48,023 nt of DNA from Alphaproteobacteria bacterium (GCA_018828145.1 JAHJWO010000016.1:1-48023); one strand, 5' to 3'. Positions 32,959 through 41,591 are shown, numbered from the stretch's first letter. Made by a program: numbers and translations. The notes: generated by a model from the sequence alone, not told the origin.

Positions 32959-34365
32959 CTACTTGATCTTGTAGGCGTCCTTGGCCGCCTGGTAGCTGAG
33001 GTGCCTGGCGATATCGCGGGCAGTCGACCTGGTGATGCGGTTCTCGCCCACCCAGCGACCGAGAAAGCCGCAAACCTCGCGCCGCCAGACGTCATGGCGG
33101 GCGGGAATGGACAGCAGGGCGCGGGTATCGTCGTTGAAGCCGGCAAGGTTGTAGAAGCCGGCAGTCTCCACAACCTGATCAAGATAGCGGCGGATGCCCT
33201 GCGGGCTGTCATGGAACCACCAGGGCGGGCCGATCATCAGGCTGGGCCAGTAGCCGGCCATGGGTGCCAGTTCGCGGGCATAGGTGGTTTCGTCGAGAAC
33301 GAACATGATGAGGCGCAGGTTCGGCTCGTTCCCACAGCGGGATAGAAGGGCCTTGAGGCCATTCACATAATCGGTGGAGCCGGGAATGTCGGCGCCCAGA
33401 TCCGTGCCGCGCTCAGCAAAGAGCAGCGGGTCGGTGTTGCGGCGCGAGCCGGCATGCAGTTGCATCACCATGCCGTCTTCGACCGAGAGCAGCGCCATTT
33501 CGGTCATCATCTGGGCGCGGAACAGCTCGGCGTCGGCGGCGTCGTGCCTGCCGGCCAGCACCTTGTCGAGCAGAGCCTGCTTTTCGGGGGCAGACAGGTC
33601 GGCCGTGTTGGCGGTGGGGACGCCATGATCGGTGGCGACGGCGCCGAAGCGACGGAAATATTCGCGCCGGTTGCGGTGGGCATTGATCAGGCCCGACCAG
33701 GTCGTGATGTTCTCGCCAGTGATCTCACCGAATTTCTGCAGGTTTTCGACAATTGCAGGACGGCTGGGGTCGGTGACGTCGTCGGGCCGATAGGTGGTGC
33801 GCACACGACCGATGGTGCCATTGGCCTCCATCTTCTGGTGATGGACCAGCGGATCGAGCGCGAATTCGGTGGTGGCAATAACCTCCACCCGAGCGCTGTC
33901 GAGCAGCGCGTGGGGCAGCAGCGCCGGCGTGGCCAGAGCCGCGTCTATCGTGTCGTAGATCGCATCGGCGGTGGCCGTGGACAACTCGTCCTTGATGCCG
34001 AATGCCCAATCGAGTGAATGGTCGATCCAGGTCTTGGACGGGGTGCCGGCGAAGAGATGATAATTGGCTGCGAACAGGCGCCAGGCCGCCCTGCCCTCGG
34101 CGACGGGCTTGCCATCCTTGCGCGGCACGCCCAGGTCGTCATAGCTCAGGCCACGGCTGCGGAGCATGCGCAGGGCGTAGTGGTCCGGCGTGAGGAACAA
34201 AGCTGCCGGATCGGAGAAACGAGCGTTGTTAGCAAACCATGCCGGGTCGGTATGTCCATGCGGGCAAATCAGCGGCAGGTCAGCGACCTCGGGATAGAGC
34301 TCGCGCGCGATAGACTGGGCTGGCTCGGAAGCTGGGAACAGGCGGTCTGGGTGAAGGTGGGTCAT
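32959..34365 (-). CDS. uxaC: Glucuronate (uronate) isomerase
   Basis: A 468-aa cytoplasmic isomerase converting D-glucuronate to D-fructuronate and D-galacturonate to D-tagaturonate, the first step of hexuronate catabolism. It starts HLHPDRLFPASEP and has ICPHGHTDPAWFA (His-x-His metal site of the amidohydrolase fold), TEFALDPLVHHQKMEANG and VMQLHAGSRRNTDP. The start at 34365 matches the family; an upstream ATG at 34404 lies inside the operator-like box and is unlikely. No other uronate gene is nearby, so the rest of the pathway must be elsewhere. Confidence 0.95.
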   Translation of the reverse strand: MTHLHPDRLFPASEPAQSIARELYPEVADLPLICPHGHTDPAWFANNARFSDPAALFLTPDHYALRMLRSRGLSYDDLGVPRKDGKPVAEGRAAWRLFAANYHLFAGTPSKTWIDHSLDWAFGIKDELSTATADAIYDTIDAALATPALLPHALLDSARVEVIATTEFALDPLVHHQKMEANGTIGRVRTTYRPDDVTDPSRPAIVENLQKFGEITGENITTWSGLINAHRNRREYFRRFGAVATDHGVPTANTADLSAPEKQALLDKVLAGRHDAADAELFRAQMMTEMALLSVEDGMVMQLHAGSRRNTDPLLFAERGTDLGADIPGSTDYVNGLKALLSRCGNEPNLRLIMFVLDETTYARELAPMAGYWPSLMIGPPWWFHDSPQGIRRYLDQVVETAGFYNLAGFNDDTRALLSIPARHDVWRREVCGFLGRWVGENRITRSTARDIARHLSYQAAKDAYKIK

Positions 34366-34402
34366 GGATGGGTTTTGCCATGATCCGCGTGGTAGATCAA
34401 TC

Positions 34403-34418
34403 ATCTTCCATACAAGAT
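34403..34418. promoter_or_regulatory. Shared operator-like box upstream of uxaC
   Basis: Read on the minus strand this is ATCTTGTATGGAAGAT, matching the box at 28025-28040 at 15 of 16 positions. It lies 38 bases upstream of the uxaC ATG, a natural place for a repressor to block RNA polymerase. GntR-family regulators control uronate genes in proteobacteria, which makes such a regulator the first candidate. Confidence 0.5.
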
Positions 34419-34579
34419 AGCGTCGCGTTGGATTTTATGTAAATTAACCGCGATTGACGGATCGCATTTCGCCGAACCTGCACCCGGGACTAGTCTCGTC
34501 GGGAGGGCGAGAAACAGCGCACAGCGGCTGCCCAGGGTTACATCCGGTTTAGTGCCGGCAAACCGAGGGGACGTTGAAA

Positions 34580-34747
34580 ATGGCGCATCTCGATACGCAC
34601 GAATCCGCAGACATCCTGAGGGCGGCACGTCGCCGCGCCCGCCAGTCGGGCTATCTGCAGCACGTCCAGCTCATGTTGCTTGCCGCGGGACTCGCGGCTT
34701 TCGGCATCGTGGCCGTGGCTGCCGCAATGATGAGCACTCTCCTTTAG
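34580..34747 (+). CDS. 55-aa single-span membrane protein
   Basis: A short ORF with a basic head (ILRAARRRARQSGYLQHVQ) and one hydrophobic helix near residues 31-53 (LMLLAAGLAAFGIVAVAAAM), ending MSTLL. The positive head predicts the N-terminus inside. A purine-rich GAGGGG lies about 10 bases upstream of the ATG. I do not recognise it. It ends 53 bases before the response regulator on the same strand, and could be cotranscribed with the two-component genes. Confidence 0.65.
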   Translation: MAHLDTHESADILRAARRRARQSGYLQHVQLMLLAAGLAAFGIVAVAAAMMSTLL

Positions 34748-34799
34748 ACACAGGGCCCTCCAGACCTTAGTGTGACGCCGGGGAGAACACCGGCCGCCT

Positions 34800-35474
34800 A
34801 TGCGAATCCTGCTCGTTGAAGACAATGAAGATCTGGGCGAGGCGATCGAGAAGCGCCTGCGCAGCGCCGGCCATTCGGTGGAATGGGTGCGCGACGGCAA
34901 TGACGTGGTTTCGGCTGCCGAGGGCGACGATTTCGACGCGGTAGCGCTCGACCTTATGCTGCCCAACCGCGATGGCATCGGACTGATCGCCGAACTGCGC
35001 AAGCGCAAGTTCAACGCGCCGATCCTGGTCATCACCGCACGCTCGGAGATCGACGACAAGGTCAGCCTGCTCGACCTCGGCGCTGACGACTACCTGGTCA
35101 AGCCGTTCGACCTGCGCGAACTCGAGGCGCGGTTGCGAGCTCTGATCCGCCGAACCGGCGGGCAGACCACAAGCACTCTGGGCGTGGGCAATCTCGAAAT
35201 GGACCTGGCCGGGCTCAATGCCAGTGTCGCGGGCAAATCGCTCGAACTGGGGCGCCGGGAGTTCCGGCTGCTCGAAATCCTCGTCACCAATGCCGGAAAG
35301 GTCGTGCCCAAGGAGCGGCTGATGAACCAGCTGTTCAATTTCGACGAGGCCGTGTCGGTCAACGCGCTGGAGCTGCATATTTCGCGGCTGCGCAAGAAGC
35401 TGGAAGCCGCCAATATCGAAATCGGCACGGTGCGCGGGGTGGGCTACGTCGTGCGGGCGCCGCATGCCCACTAA
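34800..35474 (+). CDS. OmpR-family response regulator (TctD-like)
   Basis: A 224-aa DNA-binding response regulator. The receiver domain (1-115) has the acidic pocket VEDNED, the phosphoacceptor Asp near residue 51 in ALDLMLPNRDG, a Thr in ITARSE and Lys in YLVKPFDLREL. A winged-helix domain (about 125-220) has SLELGRREFRLLEILV, VSVNALELHISRLRKKL and RGVGYVVRAPHAH. It overlaps the start of the fused kinase gene by 11 bases, so they form a pair. The closest family type I know is TctD, which controls tricarboxylate uptake genes. Targets may include the tctCBA promoter. Confidence 0.92.
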   Translation: MRILLVEDNEDLGEAIEKRLRSAGHSVEWVRDGNDVVSAAEGDDFDAVALDLMLPNRDGIGLIAELRKRKFNAPILVITARSEIDDKVSLLDLGADDYLVKPFDLRELEARLRALIRRTGGQTTSTLGVGNLEMDLAGLNASVAGKSLELGRREFRLLEILVTNAGKVVPKERLMNQLFNFDEAVSVNALELHISRLRKKLEAANIEIGTVRGVGYVVRAPHAH

Positions 35475-37926
35475 GTCCTTTTCCATCCAGCGACGCATCG
35501 TGACGCTGGCGCTGGCCCTGCTGCTGACGGCGGCGGTGGTGCTCATTGTCTTCATCCGCGACTACGCCGAGCGGGCGTCCGACCGGGCCTTCGACCGGTT
35601 ACTGGCCGCTTCTGCACTAACCATAGCCGGCGCCGTGCAGGTGGAGGATGACACGGTGATCGTGGAGTTGCCCTTTGCCTCGTTCGGCATGTTTTCGGGC
35701 CAGGACAGGGTGTTTTACGCGGTGGAGGACCCGAGCGGGCGCGCCGTTACCGGCTACGAGGATCTGTCGGCAAACCTGCCAGAGATGAACTCGGCGGGAC
35801 CGGTCTTCATCGATACTTCCTATCGTGGGGAACTGGTGCGGGTGGCCAGCGTCGGACGGCTCACGTCATCGGGCAGCGACACCGACTGGGTGACCATCCA
35901 TGTGGCCGAGACGCAGAACGAGCGGGAGGCATTGTCGGCAGAAATCCTGGGCAATGCCATCGTGCCGGTCGTGGCGCTGACGCTGATGGGCGTGGCGCTG
36001 GTGTGGTTCGGGATCGGGCGCATGTTTGCGCCGCTTTATCAGCTGGAGCGCGAGTTGCGGGCCCGCGCGCCTGATGATCTGTCACCGCTGGATGTGCCGG
36101 TGCCGGTCGAAGTCAGCCATCTGGTCTCGGCGCTCAATGCTTTCATGGCACGCTTGGGCAGTGCCATGGACCGGGTGACGGGCCTCGTCGCAGAGGCAGC
36201 CCATGAGGTACGGACGCCCCTCGCCTCGCTTCGGGCGCAGGCGGAGGTAGCGATGGACGAGCAGGACCCCGAGGCGCTGCGGCGGCGGGTGGGACGTATC
36301 CACCAGGGCGCCATCCAGGCCAGCCAGTTGGTGAGCCAGTTGTTGATGGAAGCCACCATCTCCCATCGCCTAGAAAACCAGGAGACCGACACGACCGCCT
36401 TTGGCGCGGTGGTGGAGGACGTGCGCCAGCGACTTGATCCGGACCAGGCCCGCCGGCTCGTGGTAGACTTGGCCGAAGCGGTGGCCGCCGCACCAATCCG
36501 CGGCGACCGCGTGGCGCTGCGTGAAATGGTGCGCAATGTCGTGGACAATGCGCTGGTCTATTCGGATGGGCTGGTCGAAATCGGCGGGCACGTCGGCGAG
36601 GGTATGATGACGATGTCGGTCAGCGATCGGGGACCGGGCATTGCCGATGCGGAGAAGCCTCTGGTGCTGGAGCGGTTCAAGCGCGGCGCCGCCAGCGGCA
36701 GCAAGGTCGGGTCGGGGCTGGGGCTATCCATCGTCAAGCGCGTGGCGGAGGCGCATCGCGGAGCGTTGCGTCTGGCCGACCGGCCGGACGGGGGCCTCGT
36801 GGTCGAGATCGACCTGCCGCTGGTGGGCCGCACGCGCCAGGTGGAGCAGTTGCGCAAGGCACTGGGAAGCCTTTCGGCGGTAGTACTTTGCCTGCTGCTG
36901 ATGGCGCCTCAAGATGCGCGGGCAGCCTCCTCAACCTACCCGGCGCCCGATGGCAGTACAGGGACGGTGCTGACCATTGTCGGCACCACGGATACGCCAC
37001 TGTTCGCCGATTTCGTGACGGGGTTCCAGGCGGTGCGGCCCGACGTCACCGTGGAATATGACGAGCAGGATTCCCTGCCCATGTATGAGAACTTCCTATC
37101 CGGCGCGATGGCGCCGCCGGACCTGTTGATCAGCTCGGCAGCTGACCTGCAGATCAAGCTGGCCAATGACGGCCACGCCATGGCCTATGACAGCCCCTGG
37201 CTCGGCGGGCTGCCGGACTGGGCGCATTGGCGCAACGAGGTGTTCGGTTTCACGTTCGAACCGGCAGTCATCATCTACAACCCCGACCGCATTACTGCCG
37301 CGGAGGTGCCGCGCACCCACCTTACCCTGGCGGAGATGCTGGAAACGCAGAGTGAGCGGTTCAGGGGCGCCATTGCGACCTATGACATTGCTGAAAGCGG
37401 CGTTGGCTACCTGCTGGCCTCGCAGGACCAGTTGATCTCGTCCAATTTCTGGCGGCTTGCGGCAGCGTTCGGGCGCGTGGATGCGCGGTTCAGTGGGTCG
37501 AGCCCGGCCATTCTCAATGGAGTCGCCGATGGCTCGCTGGCCCTGGGCTACAATGTGCTGGGCTCCTATGCCTTTGCGCGCAAGGCGGCGGGCGCCAATA
37601 TCGAAATCGTCGTGCCGGACGACTATGTGCTGGTGCTGACGCGTGCCATGCTGATCCCCCGCGAGGCGCCCTACCCCGACCTCGCCCGGGCGTTTGTGGA
37701 TTTTGCCCTGTCGCCAGTTGGACAGGCCATCGCGGCGGGCCCGACGGCGCTCGGGTCTGTCGTGACCGGCGCCAAGGGAGACTGGACCAGCGAGGCCATT
37801 GCGGCGCGTGGGCGCGGCGTGATCCAGCCCATTCCGCTGGGGCCGGCCCTGCTGGTGTCGCTCGACCAGCAGCGGCGCAAGCGCTTTCTTGACAGCTGGG
37901 GCGAGATCGCCTCGCCTAAGCCATGA
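35464..37926 (+). CDS. Sensor histidine kinase fused to a periplasmic binding-protein domain
   Basis: An 820-aa protein in one uninterrupted frame. Residues 1-460 are a TctE-type sensor kinase: membrane spans near 13-33 and 163-186 around a periplasmic sensor, HisKA with phosphoacceptor His247 (EAAHEVRTPLASL), then the ATPase domain with NVVDNALVYSDG near 360, SDRGPGIAD and GSGLGLSIVKR. The kinase should end near PLVGRTRQ. It continues into a third hydrophobic stretch (about 467-482, SLSAVVLCLLLMAP) with an ARA-A signal-peptidase-like site near residue 487, and then a 330-aa ABC-type (FbpA-like) binding domain: TIVGTTDTPLFADFVTGFQA, then YNVLGSYAFARK. The domain would be periplasmic and either tethered or cleaved off. 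In other species I expect kinase and binding protein as separate genes. Confidence 0.88.
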   Translation: MPTKSFSIQRRIVTLALALLLTAAVVLIVFIRDYAERASDRAFDRLLAASALTIAGAVQVEDDTVIVELPFASFGMFSGQDRVFYAVEDPSGRAVTGYEDLSANLPEMNSAGPVFIDTSYRGELVRVASVGRLTSSGSDTDWVTIHVAETQNEREALSAEILGNAIVPVVALTLMGVALVWFGIGRMFAPLYQLERELRARAPDDLSPLDVPVPVEVSHLVSALNAFMARLGSAMDRVTGLVAEAAHEVRTPLASLRAQAEVAMDEQDPEALRRRVGRIHQGAIQASQLVSQLLMEATISHRLENQETDTTAFGAVVEDVRQRLDPDQARRLVVDLAEAVAAAPIRGDRVALREMVRNVVDNALVYSDGLVEIGGHVGEGMMTMSVSDRGPGIADAEKPLVLERFKRGAASGSKVGSGLGLSIVKRVAEAHRGALRLADRPDGGLVVEIDLPLVGRTRQVEQLRKALGSLSAVVLCLLLMAPQDARAASSTYPAPDGSTGTVLTIVGTTDTPLFADFVTGFQAVRPDVTVEYDEQDSLPMYENFLSGAMAPPDLLISSAADLQIKLANDGHAMAYDSPWLGGLPDWAHWRNEVFGFTFEPAVIIYNPDRITAAEVPRTHLTLAEMLETQSERFRGAIATYDIAESGVGYLLASQDQLISSNFWRLAAAFGRVDARFSGSSPAILNGVADGSLALGYNVLGSYAFARKAAGANIEIVVPDDYVLVLTRAMLIPREAPYPDLARAFVDFALSPVGQAIAAGPTALGSVVTGAKGDWTSEAIAARGRGVIQPIPLGPALLVSLDQQRRKRFLDSWGEIASPKP

Positions 37927-37930
37927 GAGC

Positions 37931-37947
37931 CATGCGCTGAGCGCATG
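37931..37947. other. Perfect 7-bp hairpin after the fused kinase gene
   Basis: CATGCGC and GCGCATG with a three-base TGA loop form a perfect stem, four bases after the stop of the fused kinase. There is no T-run behind it, so it may be a weak transcription end or processing site and is not a standard terminator. Confidence 0.35.
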
Positions 37948-38131
37948 ATTAGGACTTTGGTCTCACAATTTTGGGCAATATTGATCGTTTATGTCACGAT
38001 GCGCCGCCTACTTGCACAGAGCGCATGGCTGGATTGTGGTATCAGGCCTAGTAGAAATGCAGCAATGAGCCCATCTACCAACTCATGAAAGCGACCCGGC
38101 AATTCGGTCGGGTCTTGAGAGGAACTGGCAA

Positions 38132-38302
38132 ATGAGCACCCCCCGCAAATCCCTGTTTGCGACCCTTAGCACCTTCGTCGAAGTGTTCGGCAGCGCTGCT
38201 GCCGTCTCGAACGCGGTGGAGGGCGGGCGCGCTCCTCAGGCCAAGCACCTTCGGACCCTGGGCATCGATCCTGGCGCTTTCCGTTCGATCGGCAAGCTCT
38301 AA
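38132..38302 (+). CDS. 56-aa hypothetical protein
   Basis: A small ORF with GAGAGGA about eight bases upstream and a strong intrinsic terminator 61 bases after the stop, a convincing gene layout. The protein (MSTPRKSLFATLSTFVEVFG start, RTLGIDPGAFRSIGKL end) is basic at both ends with a small-residue middle (GSAAAVSNAVEGG). The C-terminus has a loose resemblance to the YjiS/DUF1127 pattern of small alphaproteobacterial proteins, but I cannot confirm it. It has its own upstream region of about 200 bases after the kinase gene. Confidence 0.7.
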   Translation: MSTPRKSLFATLSTFVEVFGSAAAVSNAVEGGRAPQAKHLRTLGIDPGAFRSIGKL

Positions 38303-38363
38303 GTCTCCCTGGCGCAGCGCTCCCCTCCCTGGGCGCAGCGCTGAGCGGTCGATCTGGCGTGAG

Positions 38364-38399
38364 AAAGCCCGGATGCCCTGAATGGGCGTCCGGGCTTTT
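38364..38399. terminator. Intrinsic terminator, probably bidirectional
   Basis: The stem AAAGCCCGGATGCCC (38364-38378) and GGGCGTCCGGGCTTT (38384-38398) pairs at 14 of 15 positions around a five-base loop, with a TTTT run on the plus strand and AAA on the other side. It ends the 56-aa gene and, read backwards, lies 25 bases after the tctA stop. Confidence 0.88.
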
Positions 38400-38423
38400 A
38401 CTTTGTCTGCGCGATTTAGTGGC

Positions 38424-39971
38424 TCAATCCTCGTCGCTGGCCAGCTGCCCCAGGACCTGGCCCTTGCCGCGCAGGCGGAACCAGAGCGGCAGCAGCACCG
38501 CTGCCGCGGCCAGGACATAGAGCGTGATGGCGATCGGCGACTGGAACAGCACGAGTGGATCGCCCTGGCTGATGGCGAGGGCGCGGCGCAATTGCTGTTC
38601 GGCCATGGGCCCGAGGATCAGACCGACCACGACCGGCGCAATGGGATAGCCGAAGCGGCGCAGCAGGTAACCCAATATGCCGAAGGCGAGCAGCAGCATC
38701 AGCTCGAACGAGAACCGGACACCGAAGAGGTTTCCCGACATCGCGCCGTTTGCCCCGAGCGTGCCCAGAGTAGCGAAGACCAGGATGCCGCCATAGAGCC
38801 AAGGCTTGGGAATGGTCAGCAGCTTCACCCAGAGGCCGATCAGCGGCAGGTTGAGCACGATCAGCATGAAGTTGGCGACGAGAAGGCTGGCAATCAGCGC
38901 CCAGACGAGGCTCGCATTGTTGACGAAGAGCAGCGGGCCAGGCTGCAGGCCGAATTGCTGGAAGCCAGCCAGCATGATTGCTGCGGTCGCGGTAGTGGGC
39001 AGGCCCAGCGTCAGCAGCGGCACCAGAGTGCCGGCGGCCGAGGCGTTGTTAGCAGCCTCGGGACCCGCCACTCCTTCAATGGCGCCATGGCCGAATTCCT
39101 CGGGCTTCTTGGCGAAGGTCTTTTCGGTGCTGTAGGAGAGGAAGCTGGCCACATCGGCGCCGCCGGCCGGCATGGCGCCGATCGGAAAGCCCACGGCGGT
39201 GCCGCGCAGCCAGGGCAACCAGGACCGCTTCCAATCCTCCTTCGTCATCCAGACCGAACCTTTGACGGACAGGACCTCATCCTTCACCTGGTTGCGGTCG
39301 GCGGCCATCTTGAGGGTTTCGCCGATGGCGAAAAGCGCCACGGCCAGCGTGGTGACCTCAATACCGTCGAGCAGATCCGGGATGGCGAAGGACATGCGGG
39401 CCTGGCCGGTCTGCAGGTCGATACCGATAATGCCCAGGCCAAGGCCGATGAACAGCGCCGTGAGCCCGCGCAGCGCGCTGTCGCCGAACGCCGCCGACAC
39501 GGTGATGAAGGCCAGGACCATCAGTGCGAAATATTCTGCCGGCCCGAAGGCCAGGGCGAACTTGACCACCCAGGGGGCGACAAAGGCCAGCGCCAGCGTG
39601 GCGATGAGACCGGCAACGAAGGAGCCGATTGCCGCCGTGGCTAGCGCGGGACCACCGCGGCCCTTGCGGGCCATCTTGTTGCCTTCGAGCGCCGTGACGA
39701 TCGAGGCGCTTTCACCGGGCGTATTGAGCAGGATCGAGGTGGTCGAGCCGCCATACATGCCGCCATAGTAGATGCCGGCGAACATGATGAGCGAGCCAGC
39801 CGGATCGAGCTTGTAGGTGACAGGCAGCAGCAGCGCGACCGTCAAGGCCGGGCCGATGCCGGGCAGCACGCCGACGGCGGTACCGAGGGTGACGCCGATC
39901 AGGGCGTAGAGGAGGTTCTGCCACTGCATTGCAGCGACGAGACCCTGGGCGAGAAGTCCGAAAGTATCCAT
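38424..39971 (-). CDS. tctA: Tripartite tricarboxylate transporter, large permease TctA
   Basis: A 515-aa inner-membrane permease with about eleven or twelve segments, the transport subunit of the TTT (tripartite tricarboxylate) system for citrate and related organic acids. [21 protein letters not shown] near the N-terminus and [22 protein letters not shown] are signature motifs; the second half repeats them in [20 protein letters not shown] and [21 protein letters not shown]. It follows tctB by 15 bases. A terminator lies just beyond its stop. Confidence 0.96.
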   Translation of the reverse strand: MDTFGLLAQGLVAAMQWQNLLYALIGVTLGTAVGVLPGIGPALTVALLLPVTYKLDPAGSLIMFAGIYYGGMYGGSTTSILLNTPGESASIVTALEGNKMARKGRGGPALATAAIGSFVAGLIATLALAFVAPWVVKFALAFGPAEYFALMVLAFITVSAAFGDSALRGLTALFIGLGLGIIGIDLQTGQARMSFAIPDLLDGIEVTTLAVALFAIGETLKMAADRNQVKDEVLSVKGSVWMTKEDWKRSWLPWLRGTAVGFPIGAMPAGGADVASFLSYSTEKTFAKKPEEFGHGAIEGVAGPEAANNASAAGTLVPLLTLGLPTTATAAIMLAGFQQFGLQPGPLLFVNNASLVWALIASLLVANFMLIVLNLPLIGLWVKLLTIPKPWLYGGILVFATLGTLGANGAMSGNLFGVRFSFELMLLLAFGILGYLLRRFGYPIAPVVVGLILGPMAEQQLRRALAISQGDPLVLFQSPIAITLYVLAAAAVLLPLWFRLRGKGQVLGQLASDED

Positions 39972-39986
39972 GGCGGCAGCTTCCGA

Positions 39987-40472
39987 TCAGGGAATCAGGC
40001 GTTCGAGAGGACCGGAGGGCAGCGAGAGCTGCAGGCCCTTGGCGAAGGCAAACCAGACGAGGAAGGCAAATACCGCCCCGATGGGAATGGTCTGCCACAG
40101 CGGACCACGGCCGAAGGCCTTGGCCGTGAAGGCGAACAATACGCCCGTGGCGATGGAAAAGCCGGCAGTGGACAGCAGCAGGAGCTGGGCTATCAAGCCA
40201 CCCACGATCCACATGATGGGACGAATGTTGTCGTCCTCGCGCGCCGGAAAACCATGGCGCAGCGCCGAGACGACCGTACCGAGGGAGAGCAGGATGAGCC
40301 CCCCCGCGATGATATAGGGGAAGACCGTGGGGCCAACGCGCGCCTGGATGGGTGGCACGCGCATCTGGCTGGTCTGCCAGATGATGATGGCGGCGATGGC
40401 GGCGAGTATGGCCGCTATGACAAGCGCCGCCCCATCGGGGCGGCGCGAGAGATTGGGTTCGCCAGTGCTCAC
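39987..40472 (-). CDS. tctB: Tripartite tricarboxylate transporter, small subunit TctB
   Basis: A 161-aa membrane protein with four hydrophobic segments, the small partner of TctA. The N-terminus is polar ([15 protein letters not shown]), then AILAAIAAIIIWQTSQM, RVGPTVFPYIIAGGLILLSLG (Gly-Pro-x-x-Phe-Pro is a TctB hallmark), and two more spans. Its ATG overlaps the tctC stop by four bases (ATGA). Confidence 0.93.
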   Translation of the reverse strand: MSTGEPNLSRRPDGAALVIAAILAAIAAIIIWQTSQMRVPPIQARVGPTVFPYIIAGGLILLSLGTVVSALRHGFPAREDDNIRPIMWIVGGLIAQLLLLSTAGFSIATGVLFAFTAKAFGRGPLWQTIPIGAVFAFLVWFAFAKGLQLSLPSGPLERLIP

Positions 40473-41413
40473 TGCACCAGCCCGATGTCTTTCAGGATGG
40501 CAGCAGTCGCCTCGGTGTCGGCGGCGAGCTGGGCAGTGAACTCGTCACCGGCGAGATAGGTGTTAACCCAGCCCTTGGTTTCGAGCGTTGCCTGCCAGGC
40601 GGCGGAGTTCACCATCTTTTCGATATCGGCGGTGATGGCGGCCTTCTGCTCGTCGGTGATGCCGGGAGCGGCAGCAACCATGCGCCAGTTCTGCAGCGCC
40701 ATGTCGACGCCTGCTTCCTGCAGGGTCGGGGCATCGACACCGGGGATGCGGGTGTCGCTGGACACGGCCAGCAGGCGGAGTTCGCCGGCTGCGATCTGGC
40801 CCGAGAACTCGGAATAGCCCGAAATGCCAACGGTGACCTGGCCGCCGAGCAGAGCAGCAAGTGCCTCGCCACCGCCCGAATAGGCGATGTAGTTGACGGT
40901 GGTGGGGTCGACGCCCACGGTCTTGGCGATGAGGCCAGCCGTGATGTGGTCGGCGCCGCCGGCAGAACCGCCAGCCCAGGCAACCGAGCCCGGATCAGCC
41001 TTGAGCTTGGCAACCAGGTCATCCATGGTCTGCAGCTCCGAAGCAGCGGGAACCACGATGACCACGGCCTCGCCGGTGAGGCGGGCGATCGGGGTGACCT
41101 GATCAAGGGTAACGGGCGAAGCATTGGTGAGAATGGCGCCCACCATCACATAGCCACCGACGATCAGCGCGTCGGGGTTGCCGGCAGACTGATTGACGAA
41201 CTGGGCCAGGCCAATGGTGCCACCGGCGCCGGGAACGTTGGTGACCTGCACATTGCCCGAAATGCCCTCGGCCTGGAGGGCCTCCTGCATGGAGCGGGCA
41301 GTCTGGTCCCAACCGCCGCCAGGGGCAGCGGGGGCCATGATGGTGTAGTCAGCAGCAAAAGCGGGAACAGCCATAGCGCTGGAAATCAGCGCGGCCAAAA
41401 GCAGCTTGTTCAT
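40469..41413 (-). CDS. tctC: Tripartite tricarboxylate transporter, periplasmic binding protein TctC
   Basis: A 314-aa periplasmic binding protein that captures the carboxylate ligand. The signal peptide [20 protein letters not shown] ends before [20 protein letters not shown], the TctC ligand-binding start. [18 protein letters not shown] and [20 protein letters not shown] are also typical. GGGAGGA lies about five bases upstream of the ATG at 41413. It is the first gene of tctCBA and its promoter carries phased CTGTCAC repeats. Ligand type (citrate, tartrate or other acid) cannot be read; expression is expected to depend on the two-component pair at 34800-37926. Confidence 0.95.
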   Translation of the reverse strand: MNKLLLAALISSAMAVPAFAADYTIMAPAAPGGGWDQTARSMQEALQAEGISGNVQVTNVPGAGGTIGLAQFVNQSAGNPDALIVGGYVMVGAILTNASPVTLDQVTPIARLTGEAVVIVVPAASELQTMDDLVAKLKADPGSVAWAGGSAGGADHITAGLIAKTVGVDPTTVNYIAYSGGGEALAALLGGQVTVGISGYSEFSGQIAAGELRLLAVSSDTRIPGVDAPTLQEAGVDMALQNWRMVAAAPGITDEQKAAITADIEKMVNSAAWQATLETKGWVNTYLAGDEFTAQLAADTEATAAILKDIGLVQ

Positions 41414-41461
41414 AAGTCCTCCCATGTCATATCCGGAACGTCTCTGCGTTCGTGAGCTGGG

Positions 41462-41496
41462 ACAATAGGGCCTGTCCCTGTCACCGTCCTGTCACC
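41462..41496 (-). promoter_or_regulatory. tctC: tctC promoter region with phased CTGTCAC repeats
   Basis: On the plus strand CTGTCAC occurs at 41478-41484 and 41489-41495, separated by four bases, an 11-base period (the 9-base form CCTGTCACC is repeated exactly at 41477-41485 and 41488-41496). This is the geometry of OmpR/PhoB-family binding sites, and the sequence is very like a Pho box. Read toward tctC (minus strand) it is GGTGACAGG repeated, followed by a TATTGT that could serve as a -10 element (41467-41462), with the repeats overlapping the -35 position. Confidence 0.6.
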
Positions 41497-41513
41497 ACGG
41501 CGCGCGCGCCGTG
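41496..41513. other. 18-bp perfect palindrome CACGGCGCG/CGCGCCGTG
   Basis: A perfect, loop-less palindrome immediately beside the CTGTCAC repeats and about 80 bases after the GGDEF-EAL stop. It could be a protein site or, as RNA, part of a transcription end for the GGDEF-EAL gene. It has no T-run on the minus strand. Confidence 0.4.
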
Positions 41514-41591
41514 CGACTTTGGTTCAGTTGGATATTTCGGCACCAGAGTGCGCCAGCATGGCCACAATTGCAACGGCAACGGCGCGTCGCG

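Noticed and set aside
37960..38010. FNR-like site (TTGATCGTTTATGTCA) upstream of the 56-aa gene
   Set aside because: Only the left half (TTGAT) fits; the right half does not match ATCAA.
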